NCBI RefSeq assembly: GCF_019683595.1
Contig: NZ_JADGHZ010000024.1
Coordinates: forward strand, 1-33,532
DNA: 33,532 nucleotides
Origin: Sphaerobacter sp.
GTDB lineage: Bacteria; Chloroflexota; Chloroflexia; Thermomicrobiales; Thermomicrobiaceae
Direction: 5' to 3'
The notes under the pieces are model-generated. The model saw nothing but the letters and a program-made list of their open reading frames with translations, did not search any database and was not told the origin of the DNA. Position numbers and translations under genes: made by a program. The first letter of the stretch is position 1, and each line of letters opens with the position of its first letter. Shown here in pieces: positions 17,020 through 24,637 of the stretch.

Positions 17020-17731
17020 GCTCCGTGATCTCTCGGGCGGGTACGGCGACGGCTCGGTGCTCAACGGGCTCTCGCTCACGGTGGAGGAGGGGCAGGTCGT
17101 CGCCCTGCTCGGCCGCAACGGTGCGGGCAAGACGACGACGATGCGGGCCATCTTCAACCTGTTGCCCCAGCTCACCGGCAGCGTGACGCTGCGCGGCGAG
17201 TCGCTGCGTGGCCTGGCGCCCTACGAGGTGTCCGCGCGCGGCGTGGCCCTCGTGCCCCAGGGGCGCCGGATCTTTCCCTCGCTCACGGTCGAGGAGAACC
17301 TGCTCATCGGCGCCCGGCCTCCGCGGTCCGACTCGAAACTCCGCTGGACCGTCGATGAGATCTATTCCCTCTTCCCGGTGCTGCGCGAGCGCGGCCGGGT
17401 ACGCGGGACGCTGCTCAGCGGTGGTGAGCAGCAGATGCTGACCCTCGCGCGCTCGCTCATGACGCAGCCGCTTCTGCTCCTGTGCGATGAGCCGTCGGAG
17501 GGGCTCGCGCCGGTGATGGTCGACCGGGTGGGCGAGGTGCTGCAACGCCTCCGCGCCGCCGGGCTGTCGATCCTGCTGGCCGAGCAGAACCTCGATCTGG
17601 CGCTCTCCGTCGCTGACGTGGCCTACATCATCGAAGAGGGCCGGGTGATCTGGCACGGCACGAGCGCCGACCTGCTGGCCAACGAGGACGTACAGGCCAC
17701 CTACCTCGGCATCCGCATCCAGGGGGACTGA
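17012..17731 (+). CDS. livF: LIV-type ABC transporter ATPase, LivF family
   Basis: A 239-residue ATPase. Walker A is GRNGAGKTT, the Q-loop region reads VPQGRRIFPSLTVEENL (characteristic of LivF), the signature is LSGGEQQMLTLARSL, Walker B is LLLCDEPSEGLAP, and the switch region is ILLAEQNLDLAL, where Q replaces the usual histidine as is normal in LivF. It ends TYLGIRIQGD. I chose ATG 17012 (GGAGGAAAG upstream, overlap of 8 nt with livG) over the in-frame ATG at 16991. It is the last Liv gene; a 306-nt non-coding gap follows. Confidence 0.93.
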   Translation: MLELRDLSGGYGDGSVLNGLSLTVEEGQVVALLGRNGAGKTTTMRAIFNLLPQLTGSVTLRGESLRGLAPYEVSARGVALVPQGRRIFPSLTVEENLLIGARPPRSDSKLRWTVDEIYSLFPVLRERGRVRGTLLSGGEQQMLTLARSLMTQPLLLLCDEPSEGLAPVMVDRVGEVLQRLRAAGLSILLAEQNLDLALSVADVAYIIEEGRVIWHGTSADLLANEDVQATYLGIRIQGD

Positions 17732-17909
17732 GGCGCGTCCGCGACCCGCTCCTCCGTCCCCCGCTTCGTTTTCCCCAGCTCCGTAGACCGTTCCGCAGCG
17801 TTCTCCACCCTCGAACTGCCCCGGGTGTGTATCGTGCCGCCCCGGCTCATTCCTGTGTCTCCTGCTCCGCCGAAATCCGCGCCGGTAAGCTGCTAACGAT
17901 ACCTGGGGG

Positions 17910-17939
17910 TTGCCGAATCTTGATCTCCCCGGTTAGACT
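17910..17939 (+). promoter_or_regulatory. Weak promoter candidate for the NitT/TauT-type set
   Basis: TTGCCG (17910-17915) and TAGACT (17934-17939) with an 18-nt spacer loosely match a housekeeping promoter. It would allow the second transporter set to be expressed separately from the Liv genes. Confidence 0.3.
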
Positions 17940-18025
17940 GCTGATTGTTACGCCGGCAGATAAAGCGAACTCATTCGTCAACAGCCAGATCCTCGCTGGA
18001 CAGGCGTTTGAGTCCAGACTGGGAC

Positions 18026-18033
18026 GGAGGTGA
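18026..18033 (+). promoter_or_regulatory. Strong Shine-Dalgarno supporting a TTG start
   Basis: GGAGGTGA is close to a full complement of the 16S tail and lies 4 nt before TTG 18038, which supports this unusual start codon over the in-frame ATG far upstream at 17945. Confidence 0.7.
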
Positions 18034-18037
18034 GGCG

Positions 18038-18859
18038 TTGGCCGGTACAGGAGGGACGACCTCGACCGGCGCCACCGGTACTCAGTTCGCGTTGCGCGTG
18101 GACGCCGTGTCCAAGCGCTTCCGCCAGGGGCAGCGTGAACTGCTGGCGCTCGACAATGTGAGTTTTGACATCGAGGTCGGGCGCTTCCTCGTCATCGTTG
18201 GCCCGAGCGGCTGCGGCAAGACGACGCTCCTGCGCATCCTCGCCGGGTTGGAGCGCCAGGACGAGGGACAGATCTGGATCCGTCCCAACGCCGACGGACA
18301 CCCGGCAGCCGCCATGGTCTTTCAGGAGCAGTCGGTCTTCCCCTGGATGACGGTGCGGGACAACGTCGCCTACGGGCTGGCGCTCCGCGGTGTGGGACGA
18401 CGGGAGCGCTTCCGCGAGGCCGAGCGCTGGATCCGGAGCGTCGGGCTGGAGGGATTCGAGCGTGCGTACCCGCACCAGCTCTCCGGTGGAATGAAACAGC
18501 GCGTCAGTATCGCGCGGGCGTTCGCGGTCGATCCCGACGTGCTGCTCATGGACGAGCCCTTCTCCGCGCTCGACGAGCAGACCCGCACGATCCTGCAGCA
18601 GGAAGTGTCATCGCTCTCCGAGCAGCAGCACAAGACGGTGATCTTTGTCACCCACAGCATCGACGAGGCGATCACGCTGGGCGATGAGGTGCTGGTCATG
18701 ACCCACCGGCCGGGTCGCGTGAAGCGCCTGATCTCCATTCCCTTCGCGCGCCCGCGCGACGTGGTCGGCGTGCGCGCGAACCCGCGCTACGGCGAACTCT
18801 ACGAGGAGATCTGGCAGCTCATCGCGGAGGAAGTCCAGCAGGGGCCGAGGGAGGAATGA
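18038..18859 (+). CDS. NitT/TauT-type ABC transporter ATPase (SsuB/TauB-like)
   Basis: A 273-residue ATPase of the nitrate/sulfonate/taurine/pyrimidine importer group. After a T/G-rich start (about 1-15) come Walker A GPSGCGKTT, Q-loop VFQEQSVFPWMTVRDNV, signature LSGGMKQRVSIARA, Walker B VLLMDEPFSALD and the switch histidine in VTHSIDEAI. The set matches this subfamily, in which Q-loop FPWMTV is characteristic. It is one nucleotide from the permease gene that follows. Two binding-protein genes complete the transporter. The ligand could be a sulfonate, pyrimidine, nitrate, phthalate or another small organic anion. Confidence 0.92.
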   Translation: MAGTGGTTSTGATGTQFALRVDAVSKRFRQGQRELLALDNVSFDIEVGRFLVIVGPSGCGKTTLLRILAGLERQDEGQIWIRPNADGHPAAAMVFQEQSVFPWMTVRDNVAYGLALRGVGRRERFREAERWIRSVGLEGFERAYPHQLSGGMKQRVSIARAFAVDPDVLLMDEPFSALDEQTRTILQQEVSSLSEQQHKTVIFVTHSIDEAITLGDEVLVMTHRPGRVKRLISIPFARPRDVVGVRANPRYGELYEEIWQLIAEEVQQGPREE

Positions 18860-18860
18860 C

Positions 18861-19694
18861 GTGTCTGAGCAAGGTGTGAGCGTACCGAGCGAAGCCCTTC
18901 CCGCCGGGCGGGCGTTGCGCCGCCCGCGCGCAGGGGCCAAAACCGAGGTCGCCGTCCAGCTCCTGTCGCCTCTGGCGCTCCTCGCTGTCTGGGAGATCAC
19001 CGCGCGAGCCGGCTACATCGACCAGCGGTTCTATCCGGCTCCCAGTTCGATCGTCCAGGCGTTCTGGGACGCAGTGACGACCGGCGTCTTGCTGCACCAT
19101 CTCAAGATCACGCTCGGGCGGCTCGCGCTCGGCACCCTGATCGGTGGGGTACCGGCCGTGCTGCTCGGGCTGGCGATGGGACTCTCGCGCTGGCTGCGGC
19201 TGGCGCTCGACCCCATCATCGCCGCGACCTATCCCCTGCCCAAGAGCGCCCTCTTCCCATTGCTGCTGCTCATCTTCGGCCTCGGTGAGGGGTCGAAAGT
19301 GGCCATGGTTGCCATCGGGGTCTTCTACCTCGCGGTCACCAACTCCATGGAGGGCGTGCTGGCCATCAACCCCGTCTATCTCGACGTCGCCAAGACCTTC
19401 GGCGCGCGGCGACTCGACGTCGTCCGCACCGTGGCGCTCCCCGGGGCGCTGCCGCTGGTGCTTGCGGGTCTTCGGCTCGGCGTTGGGACCGGGCTCATCC
19501 TGGGGGTGCTGGCCGAGATGCTCGGGGCGCGCGACGGCCTGGGGTACCTCTTGTGGAGCGCCTGGCAGACCTTCTCGGTGTCGTCGCTCTACGCGGTGCT
19601 CTTCGTGACCGCGGTGCTCGGGTTCGTGAGCGTCAAAGTGGTGGACATCCTGCGCCGGTGGCTCGTGCCCTGGCAGTCCGGCTCGCGGAACTGA
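18861..19694 (+). CDS. NitT/TauT-type ABC transporter permease (SsuC/TauC-like)
   Basis: A 277-residue binding-protein-dependent permease. A hydrophilic, basic N-terminus (about 1-30) precedes the first helix (LLSPLALLAVWEITARAGY), and RFYPAPSSIVQAFWD is typical of SsuC-like permeases. The EAA loop reads AKTFGARRLDVVRTVALPGALP. Several further hydrophobic segments follow. GTG 18861 is used, one nucleotide after the ATPase stop, with AGGGAGGA just upstream. It probably works as a homodimer with the ATPase encoded before it. A hairpin and then the first receptor gene follow. Confidence 0.92.
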   Translation: MSEQGVSVPSEALPAGRALRRPRAGAKTEVAVQLLSPLALLAVWEITARAGYIDQRFYPAPSSIVQAFWDAVTTGVLLHHLKITLGRLALGTLIGGVPAVLLGLAMGLSRWLRLALDPIIAATYPLPKSALFPLLLLIFGLGEGSKVAMVAIGVFYLAVTNSMEGVLAINPVYLDVAKTFGARRLDVVRTVALPGALPLVLAGLRLGVGTGLILGVLAEMLGARDGLGYLLWSAWQTFSVSSLYAVLFVTAVLGFVSVKVVDILRRWLVPWQSGSRN

Positions 19695-19755
19695 TCGCCG
19701 CCGGCGGGAGCTTTCGTCCCACGCCACGGCTACCGGTGCCGGAGTGTGGTGTCGG

Positions 19756-19781
19756 ATGCGGCTGGAACCGGCCAGCCGCAT
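19756..19781 (+). other. Intergenic hairpin before the first NMT1-like receptor
   Basis: ATGCGGCTGG (19756-19765) and CCAGCCGCAT (19772-19781) form a perfect 10-bp stem with a 6-nt loop, 31 nt before the receptor start. No T-run follows. Such hairpins often raise or separate receptor expression from the rest of a transporter message by protecting RNA ends; that role is inferred. Confidence 0.5.
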
Positions 19782-19812
19782 GGTGCCCGGCAGGGTTAGT
19801 GAGGAGGGGAGC

Positions 19813-21009
19813 ATGACCCAAGACTCGAAGTTGACGCGGCGCTCGTTCGTCCGGGGTGCGGCGCTCCTCGCGGCCGCCCCGCTGACGACGCTCCTGGCGG
19901 CGTGCGGCGGTGGGGAAGCCGAGCCAACCGAGCAGTCGGCCCAGGCACCGACGACCGCCCCCTCGCCGACGAGCGCGAGCGGCGGGACTGCAGCGGGCCC
20001 GGCCGCGTCCCCGGCGGCGTCTCCGGCAGCCGAGGCGCCGACTCCGACGGTCGTGACCGGCCAGGGCGCCAAGACGCCGTTTAAGTTCGCCACGGCACGA
20101 CAGATCGCCTCCCTCACCCCGTACATCGCCCTGGAGAAGGGGTACTTTGACGAGGAGGGGCTCGAGGTCGAGCTCGCCGAGATCCAGACGCTCGGCCAGA
20201 TGGTGCCGTTCCTGGGGACCGGTGAGATCCTGGCGGCCGGCGGCGCGCTCTCCGCCGCACTGTTTAACGCCATCCGCCAGGGCATCGAGATGAAGGTGGT
20301 GGCGTCACGCACGGCCCTGACCCGCGGCTTCACCTTCCACGGCGTCTACGCCGCAAAGTCGCGCTACGACAGCGGCGAGATCCGCTCGATCGCCGACCTG
20401 CGGGGGCGGACCATCGCCAATACCAACGTTGAGGGCCTGGTTGCCTGGGAGAATGCCCGGATCCTCCAGAGCGCGGGATTGACGCTCAACGACGTCGAGC
20501 TGGTCGGCATGACCCCGCCCGATATGCCGACCGCCCTCGCCAACGGGGCCGTCGATGCCGCGCTCTTGATCGAGCCGTACGTGGTGATGACGAAGCGGCT
20601 GGGAGCCGGGGAGCCCCTGGTCGAGGGAGATGGAATCCACGACCTGCTCGGCCAGGATGTCCCGATCGGTGTGGTGCTGGCGTCGCCGGCGCTCCTGGAG
20701 GACCGCGACCTCGCCATTCGCTTCCTCCGCGCGCACCTCAAGGCCGCGCGCTTCTACAACGAGGCGCTGGTAGATCCGGCCACCAAGAGCGAGGTGATCG
20801 ACATCGCGCTCAAGTACCTGCCCGGCCAGGATCGCTCGCTGTACGAAGAGATGATCTGGCCAGGCATTCCCGAGGACGGCGGCTTCAACCCTGAGTTCGT
20901 CGATGAACTCCAGCAGTTCATGATCGAGCGAGGGGAGATTGAATCCGCGCTGCCGGTCGAGGACGTAGTAGATCTGAGCCTGCTCGAGGACGCGCGGAAC
21001 TCGCTGTGA
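19813..21009 (+). CDS. NMT1/THI5-like ABC transporter substrate-binding lipoprotein (first copy)
   Basis: A 398-residue receptor for the NitT/TauT-type importer. It has a twin-arginine motif (TRRSFVRG, R9-R10) and a lipobox with C31 (TLLAAC), then a T/P/S/A-rich linker (about 38-85). The receptor domain starts KFATARQIASLTPYIALEKGYFDEEGLEVEL, the pattern of the NMT1/THI5 and SsuA family in which the bound ligand is caught by residues after the first strand. SIADLRGRTIAN and PPDMPTALANGAVDAALLIEPY are further family landmarks. ATG 19813 follows GAGGAGGGGAGC. It is paralogous to the next gene, with matching order and motifs throughout. Confidence 0.9.
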   Translation: MTQDSKLTRRSFVRGAALLAAAPLTTLLAACGGGEAEPTEQSAQAPTTAPSPTSASGGTAAGPAASPAASPAAEAPTPTVVTGQGAKTPFKFATARQIASLTPYIALEKGYFDEEGLEVELAEIQTLGQMVPFLGTGEILAAGGALSAALFNAIRQGIEMKVVASRTALTRGFTFHGVYAAKSRYDSGEIRSIADLRGRTIANTNVEGLVAWENARILQSAGLTLNDVELVGMTPPDMPTALANGAVDAALLIEPYVVMTKRLGAGEPLVEGDGIHDLLGQDVPIGVVLASPALLEDRDLAIRFLRAHLKAARFYNEALVDPATKSEVIDIALKYLPGQDRSLYEEMIWPGIPEDGGFNPEFVDELQQFMIERGEIESALPVEDVVDLSLLEDARNSL

Positions 21010-21109
21010 TGTGACGGAGCCGCTGTCTGCCCCGCACGCCGGCGGCGTCCGGCGCGCCTCGATGCGGCGCGGCATTGCTGGTGGGTAGACCATTGGGGAG
21101 GAGCGAGAT
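21010..21109. other. Short gap between the tandem receptors, with hairpin
   Basis: CGCCGG (21037-21042) and CCGGCG (21049-21054) can form a small GC-rich hairpin. Otherwise only the ribosome site GGGGAGGAG of the next gene is visible. Confidence 0.4.
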
Positions 21110-22276
21110 ATGCCCAGACGACTCACTCGACGTTCGTTTCTCGCCCTGTGGGGTGGCGCGCTTGCCGGGGGCCTGCTCGCGGCGTGCGGCGGTGAGGATT
21201 CGACCCAGGAGGCCGCGGCATCGACTCCGACGCCGGCGTCGACGCCGACCCAGGCGGCCTCGAGTAGCGACGCAAGCCCGGCCCCGGCGACCACTCCGAC
21301 GCCGGTTGCGACTCCGACGGTCCAGCAGGCGACGCGCACGCTCCGCGTCACGACGATCGGCGCGGTGTCGGACGCCGGCATCTTCATCGCCATGGAGCAG
21401 GGCTACTTCCAGGAGGTCGGCATCGAGATCGAGCTCGACACGGCTGCGCGCACGGCGGGGGAGACGATCCCGCTGCTGAGCACGCAGCAGTTGGACATCT
21501 CCGGCGGCTCCTTCTCCGCCGCGCTGCTCAACGCGGTGGCACAGGGGGTCCGCGTTCCCGCGGTCGCCACCAAGGGGTCTCTGAGCCGCGGGTTCGGCTT
21601 CCACGCCATCGGCGTGCCCAAGCACCGCTACGACGACGGGACCATCACCACCGTGGCCGATCTCCGGGGCAAGAAGTTCGCCGTCACCAACGACTCGGGC
21701 ATCGACATCCTGGAGGCGAAACGGGTGCTGGAGAGTGGCGGCCTGACCCTTGACGACGTCGAGATCGTGGTCATGCGCGTCCCGGACATGCCGGCTGCGC
21801 TCCAGAACGAGGCGATCCATGCCGCGGAGCTGGTCGAGCCGACGGCCGCGATCGCCATCGATCAGCTCGGCGTCGCCGCGCCACTCCTCCGGGGCGACTC
21901 CCTGGTCGACGTGATCGGGGACGACTTCCCCATCGCCGGGATCTTCTTCGGGCCGCACATCGCGGAGGATCGCGACCTGGCGGTGCGCTGGATGGTCGCC
22001 TACCTCCGGGGGTTGCAGTTCTACAACGACGGCTTGCAGGACCCGGAGCAGCGGAAGCGAGTCATCGAGATCCTCAAGCTGTACACGCCCGTCCAGGATG
22101 ATGCGCTGTTCGACCGGATGGTCTGGCCCGGCCTGCGAGCGGACGGACGGTTCGACACGGCGCCCTTGGAGCAGGTGCAGGAGATTTGGCTTGCGCGCGG
22201 GGCGATCCAGCAGACGGTACCGGTGGACCAACTGGTGGACTTCAGCTACATCGAGGAGGCAATGCAGCAGCTCTAA
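21110..22276 (+). CDS. NMT1/THI5-like ABC transporter substrate-binding lipoprotein (second copy)
   Basis: A 388-residue paralogue of the preceding receptor. Signal: twin arginine TRRSFLAL (R7-R8) and lipobox C26 (GGLLAAC); linker rich in T, P, S and A (about 33-72). The receptor domain shares with the first copy the patterns GYFQEVGIEIEL, GFGFHAIGVPKHRYDDG, VADLRGKKFAVTN, GLTLDDVEIV, PDMPAAL and MVWPGLRADGRF. The two differ most at the start of the domain (DAGIFIAMEQ versus LTPYIALEK), where family members contact ligand, so they may bind different compounds while sharing one permease. ATG 21110 has GGGGAGGAG upstream. Confidence 0.9.
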   Translation: MPRRLTRRSFLALWGGALAGGLLAACGGEDSTQEAAASTPTPASTPTQAASSSDASPAPATTPTPVATPTVQQATRTLRVTTIGAVSDAGIFIAMEQGYFQEVGIEIELDTAARTAGETIPLLSTQQLDISGGSFSAALLNAVAQGVRVPAVATKGSLSRGFGFHAIGVPKHRYDDGTITTVADLRGKKFAVTNDSGIDILEAKRVLESGGLTLDDVEIVVMRVPDMPAALQNEAIHAAELVEPTAAIAIDQLGVAAPLLRGDSLVDVIGDDFPIAGIFFGPHIAEDRDLAVRWMVAYLRGLQFYNDGLQDPEQRKRVIEILKLYTPVQDDALFDRMVWPGLRADGRFDTAPLEQVQEIWLARGAIQQTVPVDQLVDFSYIEEAMQQL

Positions 22277-22374
22277 GCACGGACGCGGCCCAATGGGCTC
22301 GTCACGGGGTTCCCGTCGCCCGTGGCGCGGTGGTCACAGATCGCGTGCATGCGCGGAGGAGGGATGGTGTGCGG

Positions 22375-23742
22375 ATGCCCAGCCATGAGGATCAGCCCGC
22401 TTCGGCGCTTGAGCGCCGCCTGACGCGCCGTGGCACCGTGAAGCTCGTCACGCTCGGACTGAGCTCGGTTGTCATCGGACCACTGCTCGCCGCCTGCGGC
22501 GAGGCGGGCGAGACGGCGTCAGGCGGGGACACGTCGCCCACAGCCACAACGGCACTCGCTTCGGCCGATCCCACGCCCACCTCAGCGCCCACGACCGAGA
22601 CGGCCGGGACGGGTGAGTCGACGCCCCAGGCTGAGGGCGAGCCGATCCGGCTCGGTATCCTGCTTCCGTTCACCGGCGTCTACGCCCAGCCCGCAGCGGA
22701 TGTCGAGCGCGGGGTCATGGTCTACCTGAAGGGCATCGGCAACGAGATCGCCGGTCGACCGGTGACCGTCATCCGCGAAGACTCCGAGGCCGATCCGTCC
22801 ACCGGTATCACCAAAGCGCGCAAGCTGATCGAGCGCGATCAGGTCGACGTCATGATCGGGCCGCTGAGCAGCGCCGTCGGGACCGCCGTGCGCGATCTGG
22901 TCGTCAGTAGTGGCATCCCACAGATCTACCCGATCCCCGGCACACTGGAGGAAAGCGGCACTCCCCCGGCGCCCAACATCTTCCGGGTTTCGTATTCCCC
23001 CGCGCAGCTCGGCGTCGCCTCCGCACGGTACCTGTACGAGACACTCGGGTACCGCACCATGGCGATCATGTGCCCGGACTATGTCTGGGGTCAGAAGGTG
23101 GCCGAAGCCTTCAAGTCCAGCTTCGAGGAGCTGGGGGGCACCATCGCCGACGTGACCTTCACCCCGCTCGACACCACCGACTTTGCGCCGTACTTGGGTA
23201 GAGTGGACCCGGCCAGTCTCGACGCGATGTGGGTCTTCTACTCGGGCGGGGACGCCATCCGCTTCGTGGTGCAGTACGGGGAGATGGGTCTCACGTCCGA
23301 CCTGCCGCTGACCGGTGCCGGGGACGTGGTGGACGAGGCCTTCCTCCCCTCGCAGGGTGATGCTGCCCTCGGCTTCGTCAGTTTCCTGCCCTACACGCCC
23401 AGCCTGGAGAATGACGCGAACGCGGCCTTCGTCAATGCCTACCAGACGGAGTACGATGCCGCGCCGGGCTTCTTCAACGAGATTGGCTGGGTTGCGGCGG
23501 CGATCGTCGACGAAGCAATCCGTGCCGTCGACGGCGATGTGAGCGACAAGGCGAAGCTCGCTGCCGCGATGGAGCAGGTCGAGTTCGACTCACCGCACGG
23601 GCGCTTCCGCTTCGACATGAACCGCTTCCCGATCCTCGACATGCAAGTCCGCCGCGTGGAGCTGGATGATTCCGGGGAGTACGTCAACACCATCATCGAC
23701 GTCATCGAGGGCATCGACAGCAACGGGATGATCGGCGGGTGA
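22375..23742 (+). CDS. LIV-type ABC transporter substrate-binding lipoprotein (second copy)
   Basis: A 455-residue LIV-type receptor, paralogous to the one at 12947. The signal has a twin arginine (LTRRGTVKL, R18-R19) and a lipobox with C41 (PLLAAC), followed by a T/P/A/S-rich linker (about 45-83). The receptor domain begins IRLGILLPFTGVYAQPAADVERG; shared landmarks are KARKLIERDQVDV, FYSGGDAIRF and GAGDVVDE. It has no permease or ATPase of its own and probably docks on LivHMGF encoded about 5 kb upstream. Position just before the hydrolase genes ties it to that pathway. GTG 22369 (spacer 5 from GGAGGG) is an equally good start, adding two residues. Confidence 0.9.
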   Translation: MPSHEDQPASALERRLTRRGTVKLVTLGLSSVVIGPLLAACGEAGETASGGDTSPTATTALASADPTPTSAPTTETAGTGESTPQAEGEPIRLGILLPFTGVYAQPAADVERGVMVYLKGIGNEIAGRPVTVIREDSEADPSTGITKARKLIERDQVDVMIGPLSSAVGTAVRDLVVSSGIPQIYPIPGTLEESGTPPAPNIFRVSYSPAQLGVASARYLYETLGYRTMAIMCPDYVWGQKVAEAFKSSFEELGGTIADVTFTPLDTTDFAPYLGRVDPASLDAMWVFYSGGDAIRFVVQYGEMGLTSDLPLTGAGDVVDEAFLPSQGDAALGFVSFLPYTPSLENDANAAFVNAYQTEYDAAPGFFNEIGWVAAAIVDEAIRAVDGDVSDKAKLAAAMEQVEFDSPHGRFRFDMNRFPILDMQVRRVELDDSGEYVNTIIDVIEGIDSNGMIGG

Positions 23743-23791
23743 ATCGCGTGCGGGGTATGCGGCCGACGTCGGTACAGCGAAGGAGGGAACC

Positions 23792-24511
23792 ATGCAGCCG
23801 GACACGAGTCTGCGGGTGACGATCCCGGCAGAGCCAGAGGCGATCGAGGTCGACCTGAAACGCACCGCGGCCATCGTGGTCGACATGCAAAACGCCTTTC
23901 TTTCGAAGGGCGGGATGCTGGACATTGCCGGGCATGACATCTCGCGCGCCGACGAGACCATCGCCGCGGCCAGTCGGACGCTGTCGGCCCTGCGTCGTGC
24001 CGGGTCGACGGTGATTTACCTGCAGATGGGCTATACACCGGACCTGTCCAACGCCGGTGGCCCACACTCGCCCAACCCGCACAAGGAGCTCGCCCTGTGC
24101 CTGATGGCGGCGCAGCCGGAGCTGCGCGGCAAGCTCCTCATCTGGGGCGACTGGGACGCAGAGATCGTCGACGCGCTGAAGCCGGAGCCGGGCGACTTGG
24201 TCGTGCGCAAGTCGCGCTACAGCGGCTTCGCGGGGACCAATCTGGATGCGCTGCTCCGGACGCGCGGGATCACGCACGTCGTCGTGATGGGCGTGGCCAC
24301 CAACGTCTGTGTGGAGTCAACCGTGCGCGACGCGTTCTTCCACGAGTACTGGCCGGTGGTCGTCACGGATGCGACCTATCAGGCCGGCCCGCCGGAGATC
24401 CAGGAGGCCAGCCTCTTCAATATCCGCACCTTCTTCGGCTGGGTCACGACCTCGCACGATGTCGCGCGGGCGGTCGATCAGGCACTCGCAGCCGGTGCGC
24501 GTGCGGGGTGA
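23792..24511 (+). CDS. RutB-like cysteine hydrolase (isochorismatase fold)
   Basis: A 239-residue cytoplasmic amidase of the isochorismatase-like superfamily. The catalytic triad is visible: D31 (IVVDMQNAF), K140 (VRKSRYSGF) and C173 (GVATNVCVEST). Beyond the triad it resembles E. coli RutB as I remember it, with matching AGGPxSPNxHK, GxWDxxxVDxL, RYSGF, ATNVCVESTxRDxFFxEY and DATxQAGP patterns. RutB hydrolyses ureidoacrylate (or its peroxy form) in uracil breakdown, releasing carbamate. No other rut genes are in the window, so here the substrate may be a different ureido, carbamoyl or amide compound. ATG 23792 follows GGAGGG. It lies between receptor and amidohydrolase genes. Confidence 0.85.
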   Translation: MQPDTSLRVTIPAEPEAIEVDLKRTAAIVVDMQNAFLSKGGMLDIAGHDISRADETIAAASRTLSALRRAGSTVIYLQMGYTPDLSNAGGPHSPNPHKELALCLMAAQPELRGKLLIWGDWDAEIVDALKPEPGDLVVRKSRYSGFAGTNLDALLRTRGITHVVVMGVATNVCVESTVRDAFFHEYWPVVVTDATYQAGPPEIQEASLFNIRTFFGWVTTSHDVARAVDQALAAGARAG

Positions 24512-24637
24512 CTGAGAGGCGGGATCGGACTCGGCCGTAGACACAAAGGAATCCATGTCGGAGCGATGACTGTGCCGCGGACGCGGGCCAGTGGCCGGCT
24601 CGCGTGATGTGGTTCCGGATGAAGGGAGTAGTGGTTC

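Larger units (their letters stand above)
17732..18037. other. Non-coding gap between the two transporter sets
   Basis: No gene seen. The left end is pyrimidine-rich (near 17745-17780) with no clear terminator hairpin. GTATCGT (17829-17835) and ACGATAC (17896-17902) are complementary over 7 bp. A weak promoter candidate lies at 17910-17939, and a strong Shine-Dalgarno closes the gap. Base composition appears less GC-rich here than in the genes. Confidence 0.4.

Noticed and set aside
18819-20333. 504-codon minus-strand frame opposite permease and receptor
   Set aside because: Antisense shadow; includes the reversed low-complexity linker of the receptor.
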